A stretch of DNA of 64,000 bases from Microcebus murinus (GCF_040939455.1 NC_134136.1:101234014-101298013), one strand, 5' to 3'. Shown: positions 11,366-25,350, counted from the first letter of the stretch. Notes: generated by a model not told the origin, from the letters alone. Made by a program: numbers and translations.

Positions 11366-12172
11366 CAAAGGCAAGTCATTGAAGGCTTTGATGGGGAAGA
11401 GTGACCTGCAAAGCAATGGCAAATATATTGTCTATATGTTGGACGAGAGTGAGTTTGGAAGCAAAGAGAACAATTAGTAGAACACTGTAATATGTCATGA
11501 TTGAAGAACTGTTCTTTCAGCTTATTAATATAATGATGATGCTCTTTATTTAATAGCATGTTAATTAATATATGTTTCTTCAATGGATATTTTCTTTTTT
11601 GATGCTATTGTGAGTTTAGGAACATACACTTGATAGTTTATTAATAGTTCGCCTCTTTATTTTTACAACTTTATATTTCTAAACAAGTTGACCTTAATTT
11701 TAATTGTGAAATATCTTTTTTCTCCCTTTTCATAATACCCTAGCCTACTTTCCATTCAACTGATACTTCTATTTGAATTTTAGATCATTGTTATTTTATT
11801 ATTTTTCCCACTTAACTTCTTTGAAACCATCCTATCCTTTTAAATTCAATCCCATTTTCTTAATTTTTAATTTCCCTAATGATTTCTATTTCTTTGAACT
11901 GATTTCTTTGTTTTGTTAAATTTATTCACTCTAAATAATAAATACATCTTTCTTGTCATTTTTATTATAGATGCTTTCTATTTAAACATACCAATCTTTC
12001 ACTATTTATTACAATTCTGTGAAGAAACCAAAATTTATTCTAGTTATTCCCTAGAAGAAGGTTGAGCATTTTGTGAGCAGAAATATAGAAATTTAAATCT
12101 CATGTAAGTTTCATATCTAGTGTTTATGCTGTTTTATTAAGTTGGTAAATAATATGTCTTCTATTTCTATGA
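11366..12172. other. Unassigned AT-rich DNA
   Basis: About 800 bp of AT-rich sequence, partly pyrimidine-rich (11640-11900). No repeat or gene recognised. Confidence 0.55.
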
Positions 12173-12729
12173 CAGGGGTAGGCATTATTCTTCAATATAG
12201 GATCAGATAGGAAATATTTTAGACTTTCTGGCCCAAATGGTCTCTGTTGCAATTATTCAACTTTGCCATTGCAGCACAAAAGCAGCCATAGACAATATAT
12301 AGAATGAATATGGCTATATTCCAATAAAACTTTAGCATCTCTTGTATTATCATGGTTAGAGCTGGAGCCCATTCTACTAAGTGAAGTATGACAAGAATGG
12401 AAAAACAAGCACCACATGTACTCACCAGCAAATTGGTATTAACTGATCAACACTTATGTGCACGTATAGTATTAACATTCATTGGGTGTTGGGCATGTGG
12501 GGGGAGGGGATGGGTATATTCACACCTAATGGGTATGGTGGGCACTGTCTAGGGGATGGACTCACTTGAAGCTCTGACTCGAGTGGGGCAAAAGCAATAT
12601 ATGTAACCTAAACATTTTTTGTACCCCTGTAATATGCTGAAATAAAAAAAGTAAAATTAAAAATAAAACTATTTACAAAAATGTGACAAGCTGGTCTTTG
12701 CCTACAGGTCATAGTTTGTGAACCCATGT
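12173..12729 (+). mobile_element. hAT-type MITE, split by a young L1 end
   Basis: Starts caggggtaggc and ends gtttgtgaaccc, a decayed pair of hAT-style inverted termini. The inside reads ggaaatattttagactttct, ggtctctgttgcaattattc and agcacaaaagcagccataga, matching a common mammalian hAT MITE family whose name I cannot fix. A second copy lies at 56711-56926. It is interrupted at 12332-12661 by an L1 3' end; the two halves rejoin in frame with the family sequence. Confidence 0.7.
12332..12661 (+). mobile_element. Young lemur-type L1 3' end (copy A)
   Basis: About 330 bp: starts at tagcatctcttgtattatc (about 12333), passes through agctggagcccattctacta and accacatgtactcaccagca, and ends with gtacccctgtaatatgctga and an A-rich tail. 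A 9-bp target duplication aataaaact flanks it (12323-12331 and 12662-12670), so both ends are defined. It derives from the ORF2 C-terminus plus 3' untranslated region. Copies B and C (19640 and 33105) start at the same nucleotide. Confidence 0.85.
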
Positions 12730-14096
12730 TATAAAATATCAAATATTTCATAAACATTCCTGCTTTGAAATAAAATAAGAAAATATCCATTAACTTATTT
12801 CATATTGTAAACCTGAATATTATATTATTGGTATCCACAATTTAGTGCTCTCATATATCAGACAGTCTTGCAAAATACAGCCATTACATTACTTGAAGAA
12901 CATTTATTTATAGTTAAACTTTTAAAAGATGATACTTATACTCTCTAAATGATCAAAATGATAAATATCACTCCCTAGTTTTAGGAGTCAACAAGAAAAA
13001 ATAAATTTGTTCAGGAGTTGTATGGCTGAAATTCCCTGGCTAGTTTTTATTGTTTTTTTCCCTCTAGCATAAACAGGACTTTCCTGTGTCTCACAAACCT
13101 AAGCATTGTGGTAGAAACAAACAGAAGTAATGTCTATATTAGATACAGATTACCTTGAGGAAAATGCAGAAGTCCACTTGGACAAGTTCAAACAAACAAA
13201 GACTTTGTTATAAAAATAGAAGAATGTCACTGAATTCAATTGCAGATTACTGAGCCTCATGGGGAATGAAAAATCATTAGACATATTCTCTCAATTTTTC
13301 TCTTCCTCTTTATTACCATGGAGTTTTCCACCCATGCTTATTTGTTATGTATGTCCCATTGTTCTCTATGAGTGCTGACCATATCTGAAAAGCTTTTAAT
13401 ATTTGTTCCTTCATAATTTGGGTATGCATAAAGTTTTTGGCTTACTATAGTACTGATTCTGGATCTTACTTTACAAGATATTTCAGTTCCAGTGCTCAGT
13501 GTCTTCCAGATACAGAAACTGCCCCTTAATTCAGAGTCTGGACAGACATTCTGATTGCCTGATGGCTGGCAACAGATTGCTCGGCTTTGAGTCAGTTCCA
13601 CCCCATTTGAAAGAGCTATAGTCAGGAAGGGTAGGGTCATATGACCTGGTGCCAAAATGTAAGCCACTCCAGGCTGAAATAAATTTCCTGAGTTGTAGCT
13701 GAGGGTAAGGAAAGTAAATAGACTGATATGTTCACTACAGCCTGAGAAGTAGAATTTTCCTAATTAAAGGAATTATTATTCTTGAAACTAAAGCAAGAGT
13801 TCTTTTAATAGTAACATTTATAAGAAAAAAGATTCTTAACAATAGTCAGTAGATGAGAGGACAGTGTACTGGGTAGATCAGCACATGATCCTTAAACTTT
13901 ATCAGAATAATTACATACCTAAGGGAAAGGAGGGAGGTTGTGATTCAGAATCAAAGTCTTCATCTGAGGGAATTGTGAGGTGGCTAGTAGGAATCAACAA
14001 GAAGCAGAATTTCTTCTGGGAAGATGAAATAATAATGGTGGAGAAATGACACTGGGAATAGAGAATGTTGTGCATTGTGAAGAAAGAAACAGCCTA
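12730..14096. other. Unassigned DNA
   Basis: 1.4 kb with no repeat that I recognise. The 109-codon minus-strand frame at 13338-13667 has no known motif and no supporting context. The stretch is slightly richer in G/C than its surroundings and could be unique sequence. Confidence 0.5.
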
Positions 14097-14108
14097 CACT
14101 CTACAGTT

Positions 14109-14452
<344 letters not shown>

Positions 14453-14464
14453 CACTCTACAGTT

Positions 14465-15380
14465 TTAAGACAAAAAGGTGCCTTGGAGGACACTTGAGGA
14501 TATTCAAACAATCTTCCAGTCATGATAAAGTGGTTTCAGTGTTCTCTAATCCCTTTCTCTTTCTTGCCTTTGTGTCTTGGCATAAACTGTCTTATTTCTT
14601 GCAAATGCTTTTCCTAATTCACTCATCTTCACAAAACTCCTTTAAAATCTTCCAGATTTATTAGAGAGAGTTACTTAAGTAACTTTTGCTTTTCCACATT
14701 CTCAACTCACACTTCTCATACATATATAAGAACAGTTATTATGTTATTTTAATTGCATATTCACACATATCAATTCAATAGTAGACTGCAAACTTGTGGA
14801 TAAAGACTATTTTATTCATCTTCATAATGCAATAATCTTTTGGGCACATAGTAGGCACTCAGCAATAACTACAAAGGCCCCATTAATTTAATTAGAGTGG
14901 ATCAATTTTCGCCTGGCTAAAGAGGAAAATAATGAGATTTTTTATAACAAGATAACTAGATGTTTTCTGTTACAACAGCTATTGGTGAAATTTTTGCATG
15001 CTTTACCTCTAAATCAAGTCATTAAAACAGATTTGTTTTTAGAAACGGCATTTTAAAATTTTAGCCACAATTATAGCAATTGAGAGGAAGACAAACTGAA
15101 GTTGACAGAAAGTTGAAGCTATTATAAGTGATTAAATAACAGAACATTTTGAATGCAGATACAAATCCTTAGAACCAAATAAGGTCAACAAGGTAGCGCT
15201 AATTTTCAAATCCAAAGACCATGTCCTACTTTTGCATGACTTTTCTTTTACCATAAGATGATACTCTGTTCCCTCTATTCTTGATATATTTTCCCACTAA
15301 TTTCATAAGTTACTATCTTTGAAGTCACCCTATATTTCTGACTTGATTTTTTAATGAGTTCCTCTACCTTCTCGTCCCTT
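14465..15380. other. Unassigned AT-rich DNA
   Basis: About 900 bp without a repeat or coding pattern that I can support. The text gggcacatagtaggcactca at 14842 recalls L2/MIR 3' ends, so part of this may be an eroded L2 piece. Confidence 0.4.
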
Positions 15381-16745
15381 TTAAATACTTGTGTTCCGCA
15401 GATCCTGTGGTTTGCATCTCTTCCTCTCCATGCTTCTTTTCTGGGGCAATATTATCAATGTTTATGATTTCCTTTCTGTTCCATAGGCGAATAACTTTTA
15501 AGTCATTTCCAGACAGGATCTTTGTTCTAAATGCCACAAATATGGAAGATGCTTATTTACCACCTCCACTTGTTAAAAACCAGACTGCCATTCTCAGCAT
15601 ATTCTATACTAAATTAACTTCTTTAGCTTCTACTCTTCTTGGGTTTTATATTCTGTTTATTGAACTCACCATTGTCCCTTGTCAATCAAGTCAGAAATTT
15701 CAGAGCAATTATGGACCTCTTCATCTTTCTCACTGTCACACAGATCCTTGTCAGTTTCCCCTCTACTAGCTGTCAAATCTTCTCCTTGTCTTTATATAAT
15801 AGTCACAATGTAGGCCATCAATTATATATCACTTAAAGAAGGGATATTCAATAGGAGTATAATTATATCCAGATTCATAATTTTAAAATTTTTAATAGTT
15901 GCATTAAACAAAAGGAAATATGAAATTACTTTTATAGTACATTTTCTTTTAACAAATATATCCAAAGTATTACTATTTTCAAAATATAGTCAGCATCAAA
16001 CATTATTAACAAAATGCTTTAAATTCTTTAATTTTTTTATTGGCACTCAGTGTATATTTTCCACTAACAGCATATGTCAATTCTGACTAGCACATTTCCA
16101 GTACTCAGTAGCCATACGCAACTGGTGGCTACCATATGTATGGATGGCATGTATTTAAACTATCTCTTTCCTTGCAAGCCCATTCTCTACTGCTGCTCGA
16201 GTGACATTTCTAACATTCAAATCTGGTCTCTGTACTTCTCTGTTTCATGTATTTATCCATGGCTTATAGGATAAAGTCAAACCTCCTTTTCATGTCTCCT
16301 ATAATCCTCTATATTCGCTTCGCTTCCTATCCCTTCTTCTTCATCTCTTTTTAATCCCTGGATCATGTTGCTATTGAATTTACCAATCTTCATCGTGTCT
16401 CTTTGCAGTTCTTCAAATACTCTTGCTGTTCCCTATCTTTAGGAGTTTTCTGTTTTTTTCTTCTCTCTTTTGTCTTCCTAAATAACTTCTACTGAACCTA
16501 CTCATTTAAAAAAATTGTGTTATGTGAGGCCTTCCATGAACTCCACCTGTACCTCCATGACAAGCAATTGTTCATTCTTTTTCTCCAAAGTGCTTTGATT
16601 ATTGTTCAAAAAGACCACTTACAGTATCATGCAATATTTATTTTGCATTTATCTCTCAATTTCATGGAAATCCTTAAGGACTGAGATAGTGTCTTGTTTA
16701 TCTTTGTACTCCCAGGGTACACAATAGAAAATCAATAAATCCTTG
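15381..16745 (+). mobile_element. L2 (LINE-2) remnant, sense, interrupted by a MITE
   Basis: The pyrimidine-rich text with ctggtctctgtacttctctg, gcttataggataaagtcaaa and ggccttccatgaactccacc, then ggactgagatagtgtcttgt and aatagaaaatcaataaat, follows the L2 ORF2 C-terminus and 3' end in order. The 15381-15837 part is less certain. A hAT-Charlie MITE lies between (15838-16150). The open frame at 15389-15769 is L2-derived noise, not a gene. Confidence 0.6.
15838..16150 (+). mobile_element. hAT-Charlie (MER1-group) MITE
   Basis: The text ataatttaaattttttaatag-like start, gttgcattaaacaaaaggaa, aatatatccaaagtattac, cagcatatgtcaattctgac, ctcagtagccatacgcaact and ggtggctaccatatgtatgg matches a well-known non-autonomous Charlie-type element in order. 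It lies inside the L2. I cannot give the exact MER name safely. Confidence 0.65.
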
Positions 16746-17544
16746 CAAAATAAAGAAGAGATAAAATGAAGCACTTCCCACTGAGCAATACCTCACCAAT
16801 TACGGAATCACCGGATTCACAAGTAGCCTGCTATATATCAGTCTTTCCATTTGTGCATTGCATATGGCTTCCACATTTCCAGGACAAAATTCACATCACA
16901 GACTTAATTTAAATTAAATGAGAATGGGTGCGTGGAGACTCATGATCTCCCACCTGGAGCATCAGAGACAGCCTACTTCTATTTAAATTCTCATCTGCAC
17001 AGGGCACTAGACACACTGCAAGGAGAATGCAGACACAGGTATCGACTAAGGTACATATGTACACATGGTTACATTCTATCCAGACCCTGCTCTGGATGTT
17101 CCCTGGAGTGCCTTCTCTTGCCTGCCAGCAGTTGTTGAAGTCATAATGCCTATCACCACCTGTCTCAGAATCTGACACGGTCATCTTAACTGGGGTGGGG
17201 AAGTGCAGAGTACACATGCCACTTGTGACATACGTAGCTTATCTTTACAGGAATGTGTGACCAGACAAGAGTGAAGACTCTAGTGTGATATTCACCCAGC
17301 CAGATCTACACATCTTTTAAAAAATTCATACAAAATCCCTGTAAAGAATAGTTGCCTTGATTACAAATGGAGATTCCAAGATACAGGAAGTCTTCTGGGT
17401 GTGATTCATGTTGTCTTCATGCAAAGTGTATACACAATAATATTGTGTAACATACAACCATAAAGCTTCAGTACCAAACAAAAATAAACATTAGTTGAGC
17501 TCATGTCTACAGGTATAAACTGATCTGGACTGATCTCAACTGAA
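16746..17544. other. Unassigned DNA, slightly G/C richer
   Basis: No repeat identified. Overlapping open frames on both strands at 16909-17217 (102 and 68 codons) have no motif, and no splice or promoter pattern supports them. Confidence 0.5.
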
Positions 17545-17865
17545 CTTGTTCATCTGTCTGTGGTAAGCTGACAGTTAGGTAGCTCTACTTATCTTGATTA
17601 GGATTATTTGCATTTTTAAGGGTTGGCTGGTTGTTGACTCATTGTAGCCTTGGCTGGAACAAGTGGGGCAACTCAGTTTTGCTCCATAGGTCTCATCCTG
17701 CGGTATGCTGGCCCAAGCAAGACTTTCTCCTAGTTATGACAGAGTACAAAAACAGCAAGCAGCAAAACACAAATGCCTTTCAAACCTCTTCTTGCATCAT
17801 ATTTGCTAACATTCTTTTTTATTATAGCAAACAACATGGCCAAGCCAAATGTCAGAATTAGAGAG
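17545..17865 (-). mobile_element. Ancient LTR-like remnant, antisense
   Basis: The order ggttggctggttgttgactc, cttggctggaacaagtgggg, ttgctccataggtctcatcc and gcaaacaacatggccaagcc resembles the reverse strand of an old mammalian LTR-type repeat. A similar order occurs at 36600-37080. The family is not resolved. Confidence 0.4.
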
Positions 17866-19639
17866 CACTACAGAATTTGGATAGAAAGAGAAGTGAATAA
17901 ATGCAGCCATTAATGCAATAATTCCAACACACAGGAGAATACATATAACCAGATCAACTTGATAATTAAAAGACAGCTTAGAAAAGCATATCTCAGTGGT
18001 TCATTTATTTTTCATGGAAATATATGTACATTTCCATGAAAAAAAATAGATAAATATATATATATTAAGCCTGAAAAAATGTTGTTGCTTTAATACTTTT
18101 CTGTTCTGAGTTATATCCGCAGTGCTCAAGCAGAATGAATGGTCTTATAACCTTGGAATAGAGGGAAGTTTAGGACCAGGAACCAAAGTGGAGAAGCCGT
18201 AGGAAATGTAAGCTGATGAAGCCTTACTTTTGAGTTTATGTGAACTGAGCCTAAATTGTGAGATCAGTGGTAGGATGTCCTGCTCAATCCTTGAGAACTA
18301 CTTTTATGCCTCTCAACTCTTTTTTAATACGCTCTAGAATCTTCCTTTTTTTCTGCTCTGAAAAACCCTGGTCATTCTGAAATGAGAATATATTCATGTT
18401 TCCATTTTTTTCTTTACTTTTATTCATTTGAAGTCTATGTTATCTGACATGAGAACAGATATACCAGATTTCTTTTCGTTTTCATTTGCATATTTCATGA
18501 ATTTTGATGTGTCAAGGAAATGTTCATCTGCTGAATGAAAACATAACCCAAATAACACTTCTGTAGTTTTCAGAGTAGTCTATCTTGGAAAAAAAAAAAA
18601 AAAACAAACACATCAAGACTCTGTAGAAATTCACTCTGAACTTGACTTGGTCTGTCTTACTTTATAACAGTATATATTCTGTGATGAACATTGAGGTAAG
18701 TTTCACTGATAGTATTCTAACTGTAAATGGAAAACAAATGACAGTGTGAGTTGTTTTGTTTTGTTTTGTTTTTCCTCATGGTTATCAGCTTGCAGACACT
18801 CCTGTGGTCTCATTGACTGCTATATTGGTAGATATGCTAATGATATAAATCCAACAGATGCTTGGAAGCACAGCACAAGTTAAAATATGCAACCAACAGA
18901 AATAAAAAATGTGGGTTGTTTGACATACACATAGAGAACTCTTCCTATAATTAGAGATAATTACCAATGTTAGGAGAGCAAAAGCATCTTTTTTCATCCT
19001 TTAAAAGCTAAATATAAACTGCAAACAGACACCAGCAGGTACACTAAATCTACAAGATGCAGAATTTCTTGTGAGGAGGGGCTAAGCCATTTTTCATCAT
19101 TATTTGCCCTCTTAGCATTTCATGTACACTTTTCAAAGTATATCTTAATAAAATTATTTGTTACATATAGTTTCCAGCAGCATAATTTATTTTTCTTGAT
19201 TAGACACTCTTTTCTGTATAGTCAAAAAAAGAAAAGAACTGTGGAATCCTACTACAAATCAAATGCAAGTTTTCTCTATAAATGTGTTCCCACTGGACTA
19301 GTTTACTTGAGATCCTAAGTCTTTAAAACAAAATTTACATTTCAGAATTATAGTATAAAAATTAAAATACCAAATAGGAGTACAGTACAATTTGTCTTTC
19401 TCAGTCCTGTTTAAGCTCTGTCCTACTTTAGGTTATTTAATTTCCATAGATATTTTAACTGTTTTAACTCCACTTCCCAATTTTATATCTAGTATACAGA
19501 ATTCATATAGTCCTTATACTGACAAAAAATTTGATTAACAGGCTTTAGATATAATAGGAACTACCTGGAAAGGGAACTATTTATCCACTAAAAGCATATT
19601 TTTTATTTTTCCTACTCATACAATACACTGTGCTTTTTA
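17866..19639. other. Unassigned AT-rich DNA with small repeats
   Basis: No large repeat recognised. It contains a perfect 14-bp inverted repeat with an 8-base loop at 18008-18043 (tttttcatggaaat and its complement), a poly(A) run at 18586-18604 and a (TTTTG)n run at 18751-18774. No gene is supported. Confidence 0.5.
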
Positions 19640-19943
19640 AAAAAAAATTTAATTTTTTTATTTCAGCATATTATGAGGGTACAAATGTTTAGGTTACATA
19701 TATTGCCTTAGCCCTACCCAAGTCAGAGCTTCAAGCATGTCCATCCCCCAGACTGTATGCACAGCACCCATTAAGTGTTGATATACCCCTCCCCTCCAAC
19801 CCTTTCCTATATATGCACATAAATGTTGATCAATTAATACCAATTTGATGGTGAGTACATGTGGTGCTTGTTTTTCCATTCCTGGGATACTTCACTTAGT
19901 AGAATGGGCTCCAGCTCTATCCAGGATAATACAAGAGGTGCTA
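19640..19943 (-). mobile_element. Young lemur-type L1 3' end (copy B), antisense
   Basis: The + strand starts with a T-rich tail and atttcagcatattatgaggg, then caagcatgtccatccccca, ctggtgagtacatgtggtgc-like text (here gatggtgagtacatgtggtg) and ends ccaggataatacaagaggtgcta at about 19943. It ends at the same L1 nucleotide as copies A and C. A target duplication is not clear. Confidence 0.85.
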
Positions 19944-20340
19944 GGTAGGTGGGATTATTCTTAGAACAATCATTCCTGAAACTCCTGAAACTGATCCTAA
20001 AAGTGCATGGTCTGCATGGAAAGAGACTTATTCTTGAAAGAAAATTGGAGTGCTTGATAAAGCAAGAAATTGGTACTAGGTAGGTAATCAGCATATCTTG
20101 TAGATATATATATATTTTTTGTAATGAGACTATGTGAAGCTTTGTGCAGTAAATACACAGATAATCTTCTTAAATATAATTTATGGTCTCTCCATTTCCT
20201 ATAGTATAATGGTTATACTTTTTAGAGTGACATTCAAAGTCCTTTTCCAATATGATCCTGACCTATATTTTTAAATTCATTCTTACTCTCTCCACAATCC
20301 TCTAGTGACATTGATTAACTGCCCATGCCCATCAAGTACT

Positions 20341-20447
20341 CTGTATGTGTGTGTCCCTGTGTATATATATGTATGTGTATATATGTGTGTGTATATGTAT
20401 GTATATATGTATGCATATATGTGCATGTATATGTATGTATGTATTAA
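20341..20447. repeat. TG/TA-rich simple repeat
   Basis: An imperfect array of tgtg, tata and tgta words over about 105 bp. Flanking 19944-20340 has no recognised feature. Confidence 0.85.
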
Positions 20448-21892
20448 TATATCCTACTGGTTCTATTACTTTGGTTGAATCCTGACTGACCCAGGAATCT
20501 TTGTGATTTGAAGAACTTAAAGCTCACTCTAATAAAGGAGTTTATTTTCCATCACAGGAAGAATGTATTAAAACATGTCAAAACGTTTTTATTGGAGGCT
20601 TGAGTAGTATTATTATCATAATTTTTCCCTGACCTAATAAAAGATCTGATAAAAGAATGGCATTAAGAGTTTTTTTTTTTTACTAGGTCATCTATTTCAA
20701 TCCCTTATGAAATTCATATTTCTTTTATTTGAATGTTGTCAAAGTTAACTTATTATTAATCAAAAATTATTTACTTCTTAAAATCCCATATAATTCCCCT
20801 AACTCTGTGACATTCAAAAGATACACTAGATTTCCTCAGTGACAAAGGTCACTTACTAATTTCTCAGTGCTGCCTGATATTCAGTTGGGAGAAAAAGTCA
20901 AACCAAATCAAAAAAGGAAAACAATAAAAAGCTCATTTTTGCTTTGTGTAATCTTTTGTTTGGATGCATCAGTATTGTATTTCCTTTTATGTGAAAGGAA
21001 AGACTGCCCTTTTGACTTTTCTTATCAAATAGCCTTCCTTTATCATTGAGGGAAAAGACTTGAAATATTGTTCTTTCTGGCCTTCTGCTTTGCAAATAAA
21101 GTACCCCTCATCCTCTGACCCTCCACAAAATTCAATATTCGCAGTCTTCATAGTTCATTGTTCCATCCTGCCAGAATCCAAAATATAACATTGCAGGGAT
21201 GTTGGGCTAATAAGGCCAAAGATCTATTTGACAATTGAAGTGACAGATTCTGAACAGAAAAGTTATTCCTTATTTTTAATGGGCAAAACAAATTTGAATC
21301 TATGGTTATATTTTAAAAGAGGTATATCCAGTAAATTTAAAACTAATTTAATCATTCTTAAATTCCATATGAAAGATCATCGTACTAAATATCAGATTTT
21401 CTGGGATCTCAGCTTGATTTTTAAAATTATTGCTTGCATGATTAGCCAGTTAATTAACATCCCTGAGTCTTTGCCTCCTATGTATAAATAAGAACATTAT
21501 CTTTTGTTTCCAGTATTATTTTCTGAATCAAAAGAAATAATCAGGGCAAAGTTGCTTTGAGAACATTAATGCCAAAGGTTATATTACTTTTAGAGGCATT
21601 GTCACAGAGTTTTTTGCAAATATGATGACAACTATATGCATTGTCTTTGAAAACACACATATTACCATATACAGGAATTTTGCTCATAAACACACTCCAC
21701 TGAAACATTATCTTTGAGCTGGTCCAAGAAACTTAAATTTTGAACCCCTCTTCTAAAGTGCTGTGTTAATTTAAAACAATATTATTTTATACGGATGAAC
21801 AATATAAACAGTCTTAAATAAATGTTGCATATTTATGTTTTCCCCATCATTTTAATTATGTATGTGTATGTCCATATTGTCTATATTTTTCT
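20448..21892. other. Unassigned AT-rich DNA
   Basis: Nothing recognised. Open frames of 60-87 codons here lack motifs. Confidence 0.55.
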
Positions 21893-22193
21893 TTCTTTTT
21901 TTTTTTTTTTTTGAGACAGAGTCTATGTCTGTCACCCTGGCTACAGTGCAGTGGCATCACTATAGCTCACTGTAACCTCAATCTCCTAGGCTCAAGCGAT
22001 CCTCCTGTCTCCTTGATCCCAAGTAGCTGGGACTACAGGTATGTGCTACCACACCCTGCTAATTTTTCTATTTTTGGTAGATACAGGGTCTTGCTCTTGC
22101 TTGGGCTGGTCTTGAACTCCTGACCCCAAGTGATCCTCCTGCCCCTACCTACCAGGGTGCTAGGATTACAGGCATGAGCCACCATGCTCAGCC
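21893..22193 (-). mobile_element. Older Alu (AluJ-like), antisense
   Basis: Starts with a T-run and gagacagagtctatgtctgt, then agtagctgggactacaggta, middle linker ctaatttttctatttttggt without the lemur extension, and ends accatgctcagcc. The likely target duplication tatattttt appears at about 21883 and again at about 22200. The lack of the lemur linker fits a pre-lemur AluJ-like copy. Confidence 0.85.
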
Positions 22194-25100
22194 TTGATTA
22201 TATTTTTGATAGATGTGTTTGCCATGACATTCTACAGCTAAGTATCAATCCCTTTCCCACCACTCTAGTCTTTGGATAGGACATAAGTGTTCAGTCCTCT
22301 ACAGTGCAATAAGGAACTAGAGACTATGACTATTCTGAGACAAAGGGGCCACATTAGAACTCTTGTTTTAGTTTTAGAAACTGAAGGAGAAGAGAAAGAA
22401 AAACACCACATGAGACATAGATTCATAGTACTTTTTGGTAGGCTTTTGCTTTGGGGGCAAAAATCATTTTTATTTGGAAGCAGCCAACATACATTTGGTC
22501 ATTTCAAGTCAAGGTTCACTTTAAGTTGAAATGCATTGCATTAAGCACAGAACACATTAAACCTGAAGTTTCTTGATCTATTTGAACTCTTATCGAGAAG
22601 CTATTGGGAAATCTTTAAAAATATGGACAAAGTGGCTTACATAACTCATAGAACAAAAAATAATAATGAAAAACATCACTTCCTATTATACTCATATTGT
22701 CTACAGTCATATTTCTTTCTTAACAGGCCTTTGAAAATGATTACTGTGAACTAAATACCCTCCTGGGTGACATTCAACTTATATATTTGTGTCTTGCACC
22801 ACTGAAACTGAGGGGATTTCTATTTAGACACTCAGTCTAAACATACACAGGCACATACACATACGTACATACACACAAGCACACTCATCTAGAATATTTA
22901 ATGAAAAGTATTGAAAAGGAGGCAAAGTATGATCAACTGTAGCCAATCTCGTTTAGGGTTGCCTTATTATTAACATTATTCACTGGCTAAGTTTTGCACT
23001 TCTAATAATAGTAATGGTCTTTTCAAGATCACTTGTTTTTTTGACCAGAAAGCACAGGGTATGATATAGAGAAATTATATTTATTTTTTTCTGATTACCT
23101 AGCATTTTTCTTAAACTCCTCAGTTCCTAGTGACTGATAATCACTTCTGAAAAGTGCTTGGGCATTTTTCAGAATGTGTAGTATGCCAGCAGTAGGCACA
23201 GTACATATTCCCAGCAGAGTTAGTTGAAGGCCAACACCACATACATAGGGTTCATGAGGGTTCATGTTTAAATTGTGATGCTGCTGTATTAACAAGAATG
23301 GAAGCAGTGGGATTTCTGTATTTCAACATGAAGCAGACATCAAACAACATCAGTGAGTACTGAACAGATTTGGAGACGAATGCATTTCATGCATTATCAA
23401 AGTTGATGTCATTTAAAAATTCCTTTAAGAATATGAACTAAATATTAGAAGTATTAATAAAGAAAAACTTCCCCAGAGTTAAACTTCATAAAAGTCTAAT
23501 TATGATGTAAATTACTCTAATTTTGTTTCTTAAAATAAGCATATTTAATTATAATTTACCCACAATTTCCTCAAATCATAGTTAAAATGTTCATAGCTAT
23601 TCCCTGTAGTTCATATCTTCTTTAATCGATTCCATTTTTCTATATCCTTCACTTAAAAGGGGATAACTTTTTCTTAGCTTCCATGTTTCTTAAGCAATTT
23701 AAAAATAGCACGATTATTAATACAATCTATAAACATAAGGGCCATATATAATAAAGAGTTGATTGATCCAGTTTTATGCAATTCAAGCAAAATTATTGAA
23801 TTTTTTGACTTGACTGCTCTGCAGCCTAATATAAGTAATTCTCCTTTATGATGGTTCTATAGATGTTGCCTTTAAACATGAGATCAAAATTCTCTTTAAA
23901 TAGTTTGCAAAGGGTGCAAAGATATAAACATAATGACTTTGCACTCTAGAATGACACTACTTTTCCCATTTAAACCACATTCTGTCCACAAAAAAGTACA
24001 GTACTACCCACATGATAAGCTTCAGGTCTTACTTCTGTCCCCAAAAGACTCTATTTACCAATCCCTAATCCTGAAATTTCACTATTTAAATTGTGTACTA
24101 CTGATTTCTCTTACTGCTTAAAATACAATTAATTTATAAACATATGGCCTTGTGTACACAATGATTTAGTATAGAGACAATTTTTTACAACAGCTTTATT
24201 TAGAAGTAAAATAGAAAATTGTGGCTCCAGAGATCAGAGAAATAAGGAAAGGATATCAAAGGAGAAAATAAGTCATTGAAAAAATACCTCACCAAGTTCA
24301 CAAGTTACTGGCAACTAGTTAGTTTTGGTACTGAACAAAAATATATTGACTATGAGTGGTCTAGGTTAAGAGGGATGAAGCTAAGGAAGTAAAAAACTGT
24401 TAAACAATAATGACAAAAAAAATAAAGGTTGGTAGGATGTTTTATGTTTTTAGTGTAAGAAAAATATAAATGATAAAGAGAAAGATTTAGGTCATTAGCA
24501 GAGAAACAGCATTTCTGATGGCCCATATCTGGTCACAAGTGAACTTTTGTAGCAATTCATTGTAGTAGCCAAGAATTTATATATATCCAATTGTGGTAAA
24601 ATATAGCTAATTTGCTAATTCGATTGGACATATATGTCTTAAAACTGAAGGTTACCCTCAATCTAGCTGCTTGTCAGCACTGTCCTTAAATAGACTGCAA
24701 TTTTCCACAACCAGAATGGAATTCAGTGAGTAAAAAAAAATGCTAAAGTGAGTTCAGAGCAGAATACTGACCTAAACTCTTATTTTCCCTAAAAATGTGT
24801 TTATTTATATGAAAATTAAAAAGCAGATGCAAGGTAAGATTTATTAATTATATGCTTGAGCAATTTTTCAGGGTTTTTGAGCCTTATTTGTCATTAATGT
24901 ATAACATGCTTTACATTTAAAATTTTTATTTTTTTCTTGAATAGAGTCAAGCATTTTAATAAAGACATCATTACCTCTGCATGCTCTCTAACTCCCACAG
25001 AGACTGAAAATGTGTAATGTATACATAAATTCTATGGCTATGAAACAAGTAACTTAATTGAAGTACATTTATTTTGGTCTGCCTTCACAAGTAAAAGTTA

Positions 25101-25350
25101 TTTCAGTTAACAGATGGGGAAAAGTCTGGAGGTCTTAAAACTAATACTACTCTAATAAACTCAACATAAGGTTCTTATTTCTCTAACATAAAGCAACTTA
25201 ATGCAATGAGGATACACAGTAAATATTACTTAGTGCTCATTATGAAGTGTTAAATCCATCATCACAGCACGTGGTTCAGGACCTATGAGTTTAATCTACT
25301 CAAGTAACATAACATGGTTGTATAAATATGTTCTCCATCAGAATCCAAAG
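22194..25350. other. Unassigned DNA, 3.1 kb
   Basis: No repeat family that I can name and no coding signal. A short CA-type run lies near 22840-22885. It may hold old, unrecognisable repeats or unique sequence. Confidence 0.5.

Noticed and set aside
15389..15769. 126-codon open frame, plus strand
   Set aside because: Lies in pyrimidine-rich L2-like sequence; the hydrophobic, Ser-rich translation is typical of such DNA read by chance.
16909..17217. Overlapping open frames on both strands as a possible exon
   Set aside because: No flanking splice sites or motif; explained by slightly higher G/C content.
19938..20083. Direct repeat ctaggtaggt at 19940 and 20073 as a target duplication
   Set aside because: The sequence in between has no tail or element features, and the repeat is too short and too common in composition.
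20341..20447. CRISPR-like or satellite array
   Set aside because: A plain TG/TA simple repeat without spacers or a fixed unit.
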